Assembly: GCF_014649735.1 (NCBI RefSeq) | Contig: NZ_BMTP01000005.1 | Location: forward strand, 310,001-374,000 | Source of the DNA: Streptomyces lavendofoliae | GTDB taxonomy: Bacteria; Actinomycetota; Actinomycetes; Streptomycetales; Streptomycetaceae | Direction of reading: 5' to 3' | DNA: 64,000 bases | In this document: positions 44,247 through 51,752 of the stretch, piece by piece | Numbering within the stretch: position 1 is the stretch's first letter | Layout of the letters: each line of letters starts with the position of its first letter | Position numbers and translations under genes: made by a program | Notes under the pieces: model-generated | What the model was told of the DNA's origin: nothing | Databases searched by the model: none | The model's input: only the letters and a program-made list of their open reading frames with translations

Positions 44247-44613
44247 AGAGCACCCCGGACAACGGCCTGGGAGCGCCGGGTCAGGGCCCGGAACGCGTCG
44301 GGGAAGCGCCGCGGAAGCGCCCGGGAAGGGGCGCCCGGTCCCGTGACGCGCGGCCGTCACCCCTCGTTCACCGACGCGTCGTCATATGCCATGGCATGGC
44401 GCCGGGCGTTCGAGGGAATACCCCCTCCAGTGTGAGCGGCACGCCAGCCCGCTCGCCCGGGAGGCCCTTTGCACCAGGACGACCGTGCGGGACACGCGCG
44501 GACGACGCGGAGGGCCGGAGCTCGGCCCGCGCATCGCGGCCAGAGCCCGGCTCCATCCCCCCGCGACGCCGTCGAAGTCGCACCCGACCTCACCTGAGGG
44601 GGTAGGTCCTTCC
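44247..44613 (+). other. Long leader before phoH2 with a candidate small ORF
   Basis: This stretch contains the palindrome ATGCCATGGCAT (44386-44397) and a 69-codon ORF at 44396-44605 that ends 8 nt before the phoH2 start; the frame of phoH2 itself is also open back to 44386. The 69-residue product is Arg/Pro/Ser-rich with no recognisable domain. In mycobacteria a small antitoxin gene (phoAT) lies directly upstream of phoH2, so the position is suggestive. The composition is not, since any GC-rich frame would look alike. Confidence 0.3.
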
Positions 44614-45936
44614 GTGGTGAACAGCACAAAGCGCCGCCTCAACGACAGGCGCACCTACGTTCTCGACACCAGCGTCCTGCTGGCCGATCCCGGAGCCATG
44701 GCCCGTTTCGAGGAGCACGAGGTAGTGCTCCCGATCGTCGTGGTCACGGAGCTGGAGGCCAAGAGGCACCACCCGGAGCTCGGATACTTCGCCCGGCAGG
44801 CACTGCGCCTGCTGGACGACTTCCGGATCCGGTTCGGCCGCCTCGACGCCCCGCTCCCCGTCGGGGAGCTCGGCGGGACCCTGCGCGTGGAGCTCAACCA
44901 CTCGGATCCCGCCGTCCTCCCGGCCGGCTACCGCCTCGGTGACAACGACTCCAGGATCCTGGCCGTGGCGCGCAACCTGCAGGCCGAGGGGTACGACGTC
45001 ACCGTCGTCTCCAAGGACCTGCCGCTGCGCATCAAGGCGTCGTCCGTCGGTCTCCTCGCCGAGGAGTACCGGGCCGAACTGGCCATCACGGACTCGGGCT
45101 GGACCGGGATGTGCGAGCTGCCGCTCTCCGCCGAGCAGGTCGACCTGCTGTACACGGAGGAGAGACTCCACGTCCCCGAGGCCGCCGGCCTGCCCGTGCA
45201 CACCGGGCTCGTCCTCCAGTCCGAGCGCGGCAAGGCGCTCGGCCGGGTCACCGCCGAGGGGAACGTGCGCCTGGTGCGGGGCGACCGCGAGGCGTTCGGC
45301 ATCCGGGGCCGCAGCGCGGAGCAGCGCATCGCGCTCGACCTGCTCCTGGACCCGGACATCGGGATCGTGTCCATGGGCGGACGGGCGGGCACCGGCAAGT
45401 CGGCGCTCGCCCTGTGCGCCGGCCTGGAGGCGGTCCTGGAGCGCCGGCAGCACCAGAAGGTGATGGTCTTCCGTCCGCTGTACGCGGTCGGCGGCCAGGA
45501 ACTCGGCTACCTGCCGGGCACCGAGGCCGAGAAGATGAGCCCCTGGGCGCAGGCGGTCTTCGACACGCTCTCGGCGGTGGCGGGGCGCGAGGTCATCGAG
45601 GAGGTGCTGAGCCGGGGCATGCTGGAGGTCCTCCCGCTCACGCACATCCGGGGCCGCTCGCTGCACGACGCCTTCGTGATCGTCGACGAGGCGCAGTCAC
45701 TCGAACGCAACGTCCTGCTGACCGTCTTGTCCAGGATCGGGGCGAATTCCCGGGTCGTCCTGACCCACGATGTGGCGCAGCGCGACAACCTCCGGGTCGG
45801 CCGGTACGACGGAGTCGTGGCCGTGGTCGAGAAACTGAAGGGCCATCCGCTCTTCGCGCACGTCACCCTGACCCGCTCGGAGCGCTCGCAGATCGCCGCG
45901 CTCGTGACCGAAATGCTGGAGGACGGCCAGATTTAA
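44614..45936 (+). CDS. phoH2: PhoH2-type protein: PIN ribonuclease domain fused to PhoH helicase/ATPase
   Basis: Protein of 440 aa. The N-terminal PIN domain (about 13-150) has [12 protein letters not shown] (Asp18), [12 protein letters not shown] (Glu47) and GDNDSRIL (Asp110/Asp112). The PhoH ATPase (about 230-440) has Walker [11 protein letters not shown] and Walker B FVIVDEAQ. Mycobacterial PhoH2 unwinds and cleaves RNA with ATP, and is described as the toxin of a PhoAT/PhoH2 pair. GTG 44614 is used (GTG 44617 equally possible), with GAGGGGGTAGG upstream. Its position beside the isoprenyl transferase matches Mycobacterium. Confidence 0.93.
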   Translation: MVNSTKRRLNDRRTYVLDTSVLLADPGAMARFEEHEVVLPIVVVTELEAKRHHPELGYFARQALRLLDDFRIRFGRLDAPLPVGELGGTLRVELNHSDPAVLPAGYRLGDNDSRILAVARNLQAEGYDVTVVSKDLPLRIKASSVGLLAEEYRAELAITDSGWTGMCELPLSAEQVDLLYTEERLHVPEAAGLPVHTGLVLQSERGKALGRVTAEGNVRLVRGDREAFGIRGRSAEQRIALDLLLDPDIGIVSMGGRAGTGKSALALCAGLEAVLERRQHQKVMVFRPLYAVGGQELGYLPGTEAEKMSPWAQAVFDTLSAVAGREVIEEVLSRGMLEVLPLTHIRGRSLHDAFVIVDEAQSLERNVLLTVLSRIGANSRVVLTHDVAQRDNLRVGRYDGVVAVVEKLKGHPLFAHVTLTRSERSQIAALVTEMLEDGQI

Positions 45937-45958
45937 CCCCACGAATCCGGAATGGAGA

Positions 45959-46002
45959 CGGCGCCGCCCGGCGAAGCGCGAGAGCTTAGCCGGGCGGCGC
46001 CG
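45959..46002 (+). terminator. Terminator hairpin after phoH2
   Basis: CGGCGCCGCCCGGC (45959-45972) pairs perfectly with 45989-46002 (14 bp, 16-nt loop) shortly after the phoH2 stop. Confidence 0.7.
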
Positions 46003-46043
46003 CGCCGTGCCAGGGAATCCCCAAAACTCCTGTGACTCCTGGG

Positions 46044-46059
46044 GTGTGAGCTTTCACAC
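46044..46059. promoter_or_regulatory. Inverted repeat GTGTGA-N4-TCACAC upstream of the transglycosylase
   Basis: Perfect 6-bp arms (46044-46049, 46054-46059), CRP-like in sequence but with a 4-bp spacer. The 46003-46318 spacer has no gene. A CRP/GntR-type regulator is possible; binding is unproven. Confidence 0.4.
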
Positions 46060-46133
46060 GCAGCGAATAATTGCCTTGCGGTGTCGCCTTCCGGCAGAGT
46101 CTTGCTTCCGTCAGGCCCCGCATACGGCACCCC

Positions 46134-46148
46134 TGTCACGATGTGACA
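46134..46148. promoter_or_regulatory. Inverted repeat TGTCAC-GAT-GTGACA upstream of the transglycosylase
   Basis: Perfect 6-bp arms with a 3-bp spacer, 90 bp downstream of the GTGTGA repeat and 170 bp before the gene. Probably an operator or a transcription-start-proximal element. Confidence 0.4.
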
Positions 46149-46318
46149 CAACTCCACAGTCGTCCGCCGTATGCCGCCCGCAGCACCACGCGGCTCTCCC
46201 GCAAGGGAGTTGCCCACCGGGCCCGTGTCCCCCGTGACCCAGCAGTGGGGGGACCAGCGTCAGGGGCAAGATTTCGCCCGCGAGGTCACCTAAGCGGACG
46301 ATGCTGGAAGGAAACCGT

Positions 46319-47041
46319 GTGAGCCGGATCTCGGTCCGGGGATTCGCGGTGGCTTCGGCCACTGCGGTCACCACTGTCGGCGCCGTCGTGGGTGTTGCCT
46401 CGGGCAACGCCCAGCCCTCGAACGACAACTTCGAGGCGGCCGCCGCCAACACGACACTCCTGGCCGACATCCCCGTCGGCGAGCAGGCCCAGGTACAGGT
46501 CTCGTCGCTGACGCAGCAGGCGGAGGCCCAGGCCGCCGCCGCCGACTCGGCAGCGCAGAAGTCCGCCGAGGAAGCCGCGCGCATCCAGGCCGCCAAGGAC
46601 GCCGAGGCCAAGAAGGCCGCCGCCGACGCGGAGGCCGAGAAGGCGAAGGCGGAGAAGGCCGAGCAGGAGCGCAAGGAACGCGAGGCCGAGGAGCGCGCCA
46701 GCCGCAGCGAGGTCCGCAGCGCCACCAGCTTCGCCACGCAGTCGTCCTACAGCGTCGCCGAGGTCCAGGCGATGGCCCGTCAGATGGTCCCGGGCGACCA
46801 GTTCCAGTGCTTCAGCAACATCGTGGACCACGAGTCCACCTGGAACTACCGCGCGACGAACCCCTCGTCGGGCGCGTACGGCCTGGTCCAGGCGCTCCCG
46901 GGCTCGAAGATGGCCTCCGCCGGCGCCGACTGGCAGACCAACCCGGCCACCCAGATCAAGTGGGGCCTCAACTACATGAACGAGCGCTACGGCAGCCCCT
47001 GCGGCGCGTGGAGCTTCTGGCAGGCCAACCACTGGTACTAG
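46319..47041 (+). CDS. Secreted lytic transglycosylase (SLT domain) with coiled-coil stalk
   Basis: Protein of 240 aa: signal peptide (about 1-32), an Ala/Glu/Lys-rich coiled coil (about 55-130) and a C-terminal SLT domain (about 145-240). The domain has the catalytic Glu172 (VDHESTWNYRATN) and AYGLVQALPGSKM. It cuts the glycan strands of peptidoglycan, for growth or germination. The GTG start at 46319 is fixed by GGAAGGA 6 nt upstream; ATG 46301 would overlap that site. The long leader with two inverted repeats suggests tight control. Confidence 0.92.
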   Translation: MSRISVRGFAVASATAVTTVGAVVGVASGNAQPSNDNFEAAAANTTLLADIPVGEQAQVQVSSLTQQAEAQAAAADSAAQKSAEEAARIQAAKDAEAKKAAADAEAEKAKAEKAEQERKEREAEERASRSEVRSATSFATQSSYSVAEVQAMARQMVPGDQFQCFSNIVDHESTWNYRATNPSSGAYGLVQALPGSKMASAGADWQTNPATQIKWGLNYMNERYGSPCGAWSFWQANHWY

Positions 47042-47070
47042 GGGCGGCGCGCCCTCACGGCTCACCGTCC

Positions 47071-47105
47071 CGGAGCCCCTCACCGTCCAACGGTGGGGGG
47101 CTCCG
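47071..47105 (+). terminator. Terminator after the transglycosylase gene
   Basis: Sixteen-base arms (47071-47086 and 47090-47105) pair with one G-U and a 3-nt loop, 30 bp after the stop. Confidence 0.75.
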
Positions 47106-47161
47106 TGCGTGTACCGTCGGGACGTGACTGGGGGAGTGGTGGGGGGGGAAGAGGGAAGAGC

Positions 47162-48490
47162 ATGTCGAAAGTGCCAGGGTGGCTCGGCCGAGTGGGTGCC
47201 GGCCTGACCCGGATGGGACAGCGGTTGGAAGAGCGCCGAGCCGCGAGTGAGTCCGGGGACGAGCCCGTCGGGGAATCCGCCGCCGTACCCGAGAGCGTGC
47301 CCGCGCCCCCCACGTACGCTCCCGCCGTCGCCGCGCGACCCGATCCCGTGGCGGCCATCCCCTGGGGCATGCGCGTCGCGGCCGAGGCCGGCTGGCGGCT
47401 GCTGGTGCTCGCGGGCACCCTGTGGGTGCTGATGAAGGTCATCAGCGAAGTGCAGCTGGTGGTCCTCGCCTTCGTGGCCGCGCTGCTGATCACCGCCCTG
47501 CTCCAGCCCACCGTGGCCCGGCTGCGGGGCATGGGCCTGCCGCGCGGGCTCGCCACCGCCCTCACCGCCATCACCGGCTTCGTCATCATGGGCCTGGTCG
47601 GCTGGTTCGTCGTCTGGCAGGTGATGGACAACCTGGGGGACATCTCCGACCGGGTCAGGGACGGCATCGACGAGCTGAAGGCATGGCTGCTGGACAGCCC
47701 GTTCCACGTCACCGAGCAGCAGATCAACGACATCGCCAAGAACCTCAGCGACACCATCGGGACGAACACCGAGGAGATCACCACCGCCGGTCTCCAGGGC
47801 GTGACCGTGATGGTGGAGATCCTCACCGGCATCCTGCTGACCATGTTCTCCACGCTCTTCCTGCTGTACGACGGCAAGAAGGTGTGGACCTGGTGGCTGA
47901 AGCTGGTACCCGCCCAGGCGCGTCCCGGAGTCGCGGGCGCGGGTCCGCGCGCCTGGCGCACCCTCACCGCCTATGTGCGCGGCACGGTGATCGTCGCGCT
48001 GATCGACGCCATCTTCATCGGCCTCGGCATCTACTTCCTCGACGTGCCCCTGGCCGTGCCGCTGGGCGTGTTCATCTTCCTGTTCTCCTTCATCCCGCTG
48101 GTCGGCGCGGTCGTCTCGGGCGCGCTGGCGGTCATCGTCGCCCTCGTCACCCAGGGCGTGTTCACCGCGCTGATGGTGCTGCTGGTGGTGCTCGCGGTGC
48201 AGCAGATCGAGGGGCACGTCCTCCAGCCGTTCATCCTGGGGCGCGCGGTGCGGGTGCATCCGCTGGCGGTCGTGCTGGCCGTCGCCTCGGGCGGTCTGGT
48301 CGCCGGCATCGGCGGCGCCGTGGTGGCGGTCCCGCTGGTCGCCGTCACCAACACGGTCGTCGGATACCTGCGGGCGTACAGCCAGGAGCAGGCGCTGCGG
48401 GCGGCGCCGGCGCACGGGGCGACCGACTCCGCGGTGGCGGGGCTCCCGTCCGCGGCGCCGCCCCCGGCGTCCCCCAAGGGGGACGAGTGA
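47162..48490 (+). CDS. AI-2E family transporter (PerM/YdiK-like)
   Basis: Protein of 442 aa with about eight membrane helices flanked by disordered cytosolic tails (1-75 and 410-442). VQLVVLAFVAALLITALLQP, FSFIPLVGAVVSGALA and QQIEGHVLQPFILGRAV are typical of this exporter/permease family. Substrates differ and are not known here. ATG 47162 follows GGGAAGA. The stop overlaps the next GTG, so the following anchored protein is co-translated. Confidence 0.88.
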   Translation: MSKVPGWLGRVGAGLTRMGQRLEERRAASESGDEPVGESAAVPESVPAPPTYAPAVAARPDPVAAIPWGMRVAAEAGWRLLVLAGTLWVLMKVISEVQLVVLAFVAALLITALLQPTVARLRGMGLPRGLATALTAITGFVIMGLVGWFVVWQVMDNLGDISDRVRDGIDELKAWLLDSPFHVTEQQINDIAKNLSDTIGTNTEEITTAGLQGVTVMVEILTGILLTMFSTLFLLYDGKKVWTWWLKLVPAQARPGVAGAGPRAWRTLTAYVRGTVIVALIDAIFIGLGIYFLDVPLAVPLGVFIFLFSFIPLVGAVVSGALAVIVALVTQGVFTALMVLLVVLAVQQIEGHVLQPFILGRAVRVHPLAVVLAVASGGLVAGIGGAVVAVPLVAVTNTVVGYLRAYSQEQALRAAPAHGATDSAVAGLPSAAPPPASPKGDE

Positions 48491-49221
48491 TATCCGAGCC
48501 GGAACTCGTGGGCGACGACGACGGGCCGATACCCCGGCCGTACGGGGCGCCCTTCGGGGATCCGCCCCCCGGCGGAGCCGCCCGGGCCGGGACGCCGGCG
48601 GACCGGGACGGCGGCGGGCGCCGGTTCTCGCCGCGCCCGTGGATGTGGGCGCTCGCCGGCGCGCTGGTGGCGTCCGCGCTCTGGGCGGGCGGGCTCTACG
48701 CGTACCAGGCCAAGGGGCCCGACCTGGGCGGCTACCGCGCCGCCGAGGACCTGTGCGCGGACGCGAAGCTGGCCGCCCTCGGCGCCGAGTTCGGCGCGCC
48801 CGGCGAGGCCACGCAGGACATGGGGGAGAGCCACCAGGCGCTGGACCAGGCCCACTGCTCGGTGTCCTTCGGCGGCGACGAGGAGGCGTACAGCGCCGAC
48901 GTGTCGTACGACCTCCACAAGAAGACCGACCCGGGGCCCGAGTTCGAGCCGGCCGAGACCATCGGCGTCTGGGACGACTGGGACTGGAAGCCCGTCACGG
49001 GCCTGGGCGAGCAGGCGTTCTTCGCCCAGGACGACGAGGGCTTCGCCGCGCTGAAGGTGCTGGACGGGCAGGCCGTGCTGTCGCTGTTCCTCAGCGCGCA
49101 GGTGGCGTACGACCCGGACCACGAGAACGGCACGCCCGAGCCCACCGCCTCCGCCCTGCCCGGTGTCCGGGACCTCATGGTCCGGGACATGAGGGCGCTG
49201 ATGGCCGAGCTGCGGCGCTGA
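48487..49221 (+). CDS. Membrane-anchored hypothetical protein
   Basis: Protein of 244 aa: a Pro/Gly-rich cytosolic tail (1-48), one helix (about 53-73) and an acidic extracytoplasmic domain (about 78-244) with Cys86 and Cys120 available for a disulphide. I do not recognise the domain; it resembles other actinobacterial single-pass surface proteins. GTG 48487 overlaps the transporter stop by 4 bp, so it may act with the transporter. It ends at a 19-bp hairpin. Confidence 0.75.
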   Translation: MISEPELVGDDDGPIPRPYGAPFGDPPPGGAARAGTPADRDGGGRRFSPRPWMWALAGALVASALWAGGLYAYQAKGPDLGGYRAAEDLCADAKLAALGAEFGAPGEATQDMGESHQALDQAHCSVSFGGDEEAYSADVSYDLHKKTDPGPEFEPAETIGVWDDWDWKPVTGLGEQAFFAQDDEGFAALKVLDGQAVLSLFLSAQVAYDPDHENGTPEPTASALPGVRDLMVRDMRALMAELRR

Positions 49222-49225
49222 GCAC

Positions 49226-49267
49226 ACGGAAGGGGCCCACCGGCACCGGCCGGTGGGCCCCTTCCGT
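49226..49267. terminator. Bidirectional terminator between 48487 gene and ahpD
   Basis: Nineteen-base perfect arms (49226-49244 and 49249-49267) with a 4-nt loop between converging genes. Confidence 0.85.
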
Positions 49268-49287
49268 ACGTCCGGTGGCGCGGCGGA

Positions 49288-49836
49288 CTACTCGGCGAGA
49301 ACGGCCTCGGAGAGGACGGCCTCGGCGTCGAGCGTCGCGCCGACCGCCTGGATCACCGAGGCGATCTTGAACGCCTCCTGGATCGTGTCGCGGTCCACGC
49401 CGGCCTTGCGCAGCACCTGCTCGTGGGAGTCCAGGCACATGCCGCAGCCGTTGATGGCGGAGACGGCGAGCGACCACAGCTCGAAGTCGACCTTCTCCAC
49501 ACCCGGGTTGCCGATGACGTTCATCCGCAGACCGGCGCGCATCGTCCCGTACTCCGGGTCGGAGAGCAGGTGACGCGTCCGGTAGAAGACGTTGTTCATC
49601 GCCATGATGGCGGCGGCGGACTTGGCCGCCTGGTACGCCTCGGGCGAGAGGTTGGCCTTGGCCTCCGGCTCCAGCTCGCGCAGGACCTTCGGCGAGCGCG
49701 AGGCGATCGCGCAGGCCAGGACCGTGCCCCACAGCTGCTGCTGGGGGAGCTCGCTGTTGCCGATGACCGAGCCGAGGTTCAGCTTCAGGTCCTTGGCGTA
49801 GTCCGGTATGGCGGACTTCAGTTCGTCGAGAGCCAT
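49288..49836 (-). CDS. ahpD: Alkyl hydroperoxidase AhpD
   Basis: Protein of 182 aa, all-helical. The thiol site [12 protein letters not shown] has Cys131, Cys134 and His138, matching Cys130/Cys133/His137 of the mycobacterial enzyme. In actinobacteria AhpD reduces AhpC, linking it to lipoyl-protein electron donors. It lies 18 bp after ahpC in the same direction, so the two form one operon under the divergent OxyR. Confidence 0.96.
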   Translation of the reverse strand: MALDELKSAIPDYAKDLKLNLGSVIGNSELPQQQLWGTVLACAIASRSPKVLRELEPEAKANLSPEAYQAAKSAAAIMAMNNVFYRTRHLLSDPEYGTMRAGLRMNVIGNPGVEKVDFELWSLAVSAINGCGMCLDSHEQVLRKAGVDRDTIQEAFKIASVIQAVGATLDAEAVLSEAVLAE

Positions 49837-49854
49837 GTCAGATCAGTCGCCTCG

Positions 49855-50409
49855 TCACTCGCCGGACAGGAGCTTGACCGGGTCGAGGGTGTCCTCGCCC
49901 TTGCTCCAGTTGCACGGGCACAGCTCGTCGGTCTGCAGGGCGTCCAGCACCCGCAGGACCTCCTTGGGGTTACGGCCGACGGAGCCGGCGGTCACCATGC
50001 AGAACTGGATCTCGTTGTTCGGGTCGACGATGAAGACGGCGCGCTGCGCGAAGCCGTCCTCGCCCTCGACGCCGCAGTCGCGCATCAGCTCGTGCTTGGA
50101 GTCCGCGAGCATCGGGAAGGGCAGGTCACGCAGGTCGGCGTGGTCCTTGCGCCAGGCGTGGTGCACGAACTCGGAGTCGCCGGAGACGCCGAGGATCTGG
50201 GCGTCACGGTCGGCGAACTCGTCGTTCAGCTTGCCGAAGGCGGCGATCTCGGTGGGGCAGACGAAGGTGAAGTCCTTCGGCCAGAAGAACACCACGCGCC
50301 ACTTGCCCTCGTAGGCCTTGTGGTCGATCTGCGCGAACTCCTTGCCGCTCTCCAGCGACACACAGGCGGTCAGGTCGTACGTGGGGAACTGGTCACCGAC
50401 AGTGAGCAC
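49855..50409 (-). CDS. ahpC: Peroxiredoxin AhpC
   Basis: Protein of 184 aa, two-Cys peroxiredoxin. The peroxidatic cysteine is Cys51 (FTFVCPTE); the C-terminal LCPCNW (Cys164, Cys166) supplies resolving cysteines in the actinobacterial AhpC style. It reduces hydrogen and alkyl peroxides in the cytosol. The GTG start (50409) follows AAGGAG; upstream in-frame ATGs lie beyond that site and are rejected. Expression is expected to be OxyR-dependent from the 131-bp divergent region. Confidence 0.96.
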   Translation of the reverse strand: MLTVGDQFPTYDLTACVSLESGKEFAQIDHKAYEGKWRVVFFWPKDFTFVCPTEIAAFGKLNDEFADRDAQILGVSGDSEFVHHAWRKDHADLRDLPFPMLADSKHELMRDCGVEGEDGFAQRAVFIVDPNNEIQFCMVTAGSVGRNPKEVLRVLDALQTDELCPCNWSKGEDTLDPVKLLSGE

Positions 50410-50540
50410 ACGCTCTCCTTCGAGCTGGGAAGTCCCTTTTGGGGTCTTCCGTGGGGGTTGGACGGAGCCCCAGCATGGCATGGCGTGCATTGATCAGTGA
50501 AATAGCTAGACTGGGTCGTGTTGATCGAAGGTGGTTATCA
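50410..50540. promoter_or_regulatory. ahpC-oxyR divergent control region
   Basis: The AT-richer part (50485-50540) holds TTGATC twice (50490-50495 and about 50521-50526) flanking AAATAGCTAGACT, and a further TTATCAGTG. Interspersed ATAG/CTA half-sites fit an OxyR operator, which characteristically covers such divergent promoters. Exact -10/-35 boxes were not settled. Confidence 0.55.
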
Positions 50541-51494
50541 GTGGCGTCCGTATATAAGGGTAAGCAGCCCAGCTTGGCCCAGCTCAGAGCATTCGTGGCC
50601 GTGGCGGAGCATCTGCACTTCCGGGACGCGGCGGCCGCCATCGGCATGAGTCAGCCCGCCCTCTCGGGCGCGGTTTCGGCACTCGAAGAGGCACTCGGTG
50701 TCCAGTTGCTGGAGCGTACGACACGCAAGGTGCTGCTCTCCCCCGCCGGTGAGCGGCTCGCGGTACGGGCCAGGGCGGTGCTGGACGCGGTCGGCGAGCT
50801 GATGGAGGAGGCGGAGGCGGCGCAGGCGCCGTTCACCGGCGTGCTGCGGCTCGGCGTCATCCCGACCGTCGCGCCCTACCTGCTGCCGACCGTGCTGCGG
50901 CTCGTCCACGAGCGGTACCCGGAGCTGGACCTCCAGGTCCACGAGGAGCAGACCTCGTCGCTGCTGGAGGGGCTGGCCGCCGGGCGGCTCGACCTGCTGC
51001 TGCTGGCGGTGCCGCTGGGGGTCCCCGGCGTCACCGAGCTGCCCCTGTTCGACGAGGACTTCGTGCTGGTCACGCCCGAGGGCCACTGGCTGGGCGGGCG
51101 GGCCGACATCCCGCGCGACGCGTTGCGCGAGCTGCGGCTGCTGCTGCTGGACGAGGGGCACTGCCTGCGTGACCAGGCGCTCGACATCTGCCGCGAGGCG
51201 GGGCGTGAGGACGGCGCCGCGGTCACCACCACCGCGGCCGGGCTCTCGACGCTGGTCCAGCTCGTCGCGGGCGGCCTCGGGGTCACCCTGCTCCCGCGCA
51301 CCGCCGTCCCGGTGGAGACCGGGCGCAACGAGCGTCTGGTGACGGGCTGGTTCGCCGACCCGGCCCCCTCCCGGCGCATCGCGCTGGCCATGCGCACCGG
51401 CACGGCCCGCCAGGCCGAGTTCGGGGAGCTGGCGGGCGCCCTGCGCGAGGCGATGCGGGCCCTGCCCGTCCGGGTCGTCGAGCCCGGAACCTGA
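50541..51494 (+). CDS. oxyR: Hydrogen-peroxide sensor and activator OxyR (LysR family)
   Basis: Protein of 317 aa. The N-terminal LysR HTH (SLAQLRAFVAVAEHLHF, MSQPALSGAVSALEE) precedes a periplasmic-binding-like domain with redox cysteines Cys208 (DEGHCLRDQ) and Cys217 (LDICREAG), nine residues apart as in E. coli OxyR Cys199/Cys208. Oxidation to a disulphide switches on ahpC. The GTG start at 50541 is supported by GAAGGTGG; the upstream in-frame extension to 50439 runs across the operator region. Confidence 0.96.
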   Translation: MASVYKGKQPSLAQLRAFVAVAEHLHFRDAAAAIGMSQPALSGAVSALEEALGVQLLERTTRKVLLSPAGERLAVRARAVLDAVGELMEEAEAAQAPFTGVLRLGVIPTVAPYLLPTVLRLVHERYPELDLQVHEEQTSSLLEGLAAGRLDLLLLAVPLGVPGVTELPLFDEDFVLVTPEGHWLGGRADIPRDALRELRLLLLDEGHCLRDQALDICREAGREDGAAVTTTAAGLSTLVQLVAGGLGVTLLPRTAVPVETGRNERLVTGWFADPAPSRRIALAMRTGTARQAEFGELAGALREAMRALPVRVVEPGT

Positions 51495-51729
51495 GCCGGG
51501 CCGCCCGCGTACCCGGGCCGGACGTCCGCGCACGCCGGTCACAGCCCGGGGCGCCTGAGCCGGACCGCCCGCGTACCTGGGCCGGACGTCCGCGCACGCC
51601 GGTCACAGCCCGGGGCGCCTGAGCCGGACCGCCCGCGTACCCTGGCCGACGTCCGCGCACGCCGGTCACAGCCCGGGGCGCCTGAGCCGGACCGCCCGCG
51701 TACCCGGGCCGGACGTCCGCGCACGCCGG
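51491..51729. repeat. 64-bp direct tandem repeat, about 3.75 copies
   Basis: Units begin CTGAGCCGG at 51491, 51555, 51619 and 51682. Copies one and two are 64 bp, copy three is 63 bp (one base lost), copy four is cut off after 48 bp. Copies differ by only a few bases. The array starts inside the oxyR stop codon region, so the last codons of oxyR belong to the first copy, and ends just before the ABC permease stop. Confidence 0.95.
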
Positions 51730-51752
51730 GTGCGTCCCCGTGCGGCCGGCCG

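Noticed and set aside
46003..46318. ydaO-type (c-di-AMP) riboswitch before the transglycosylase
   Set aside because: Such switches precede wall hydrolase genes in streptomycetes, but the conserved core segments of the riboswitch are not recognisable here.
51491..51729. CRISPR array
   Set aside because: The 64-bp units abut directly with no spacers, and no cas gene is present.
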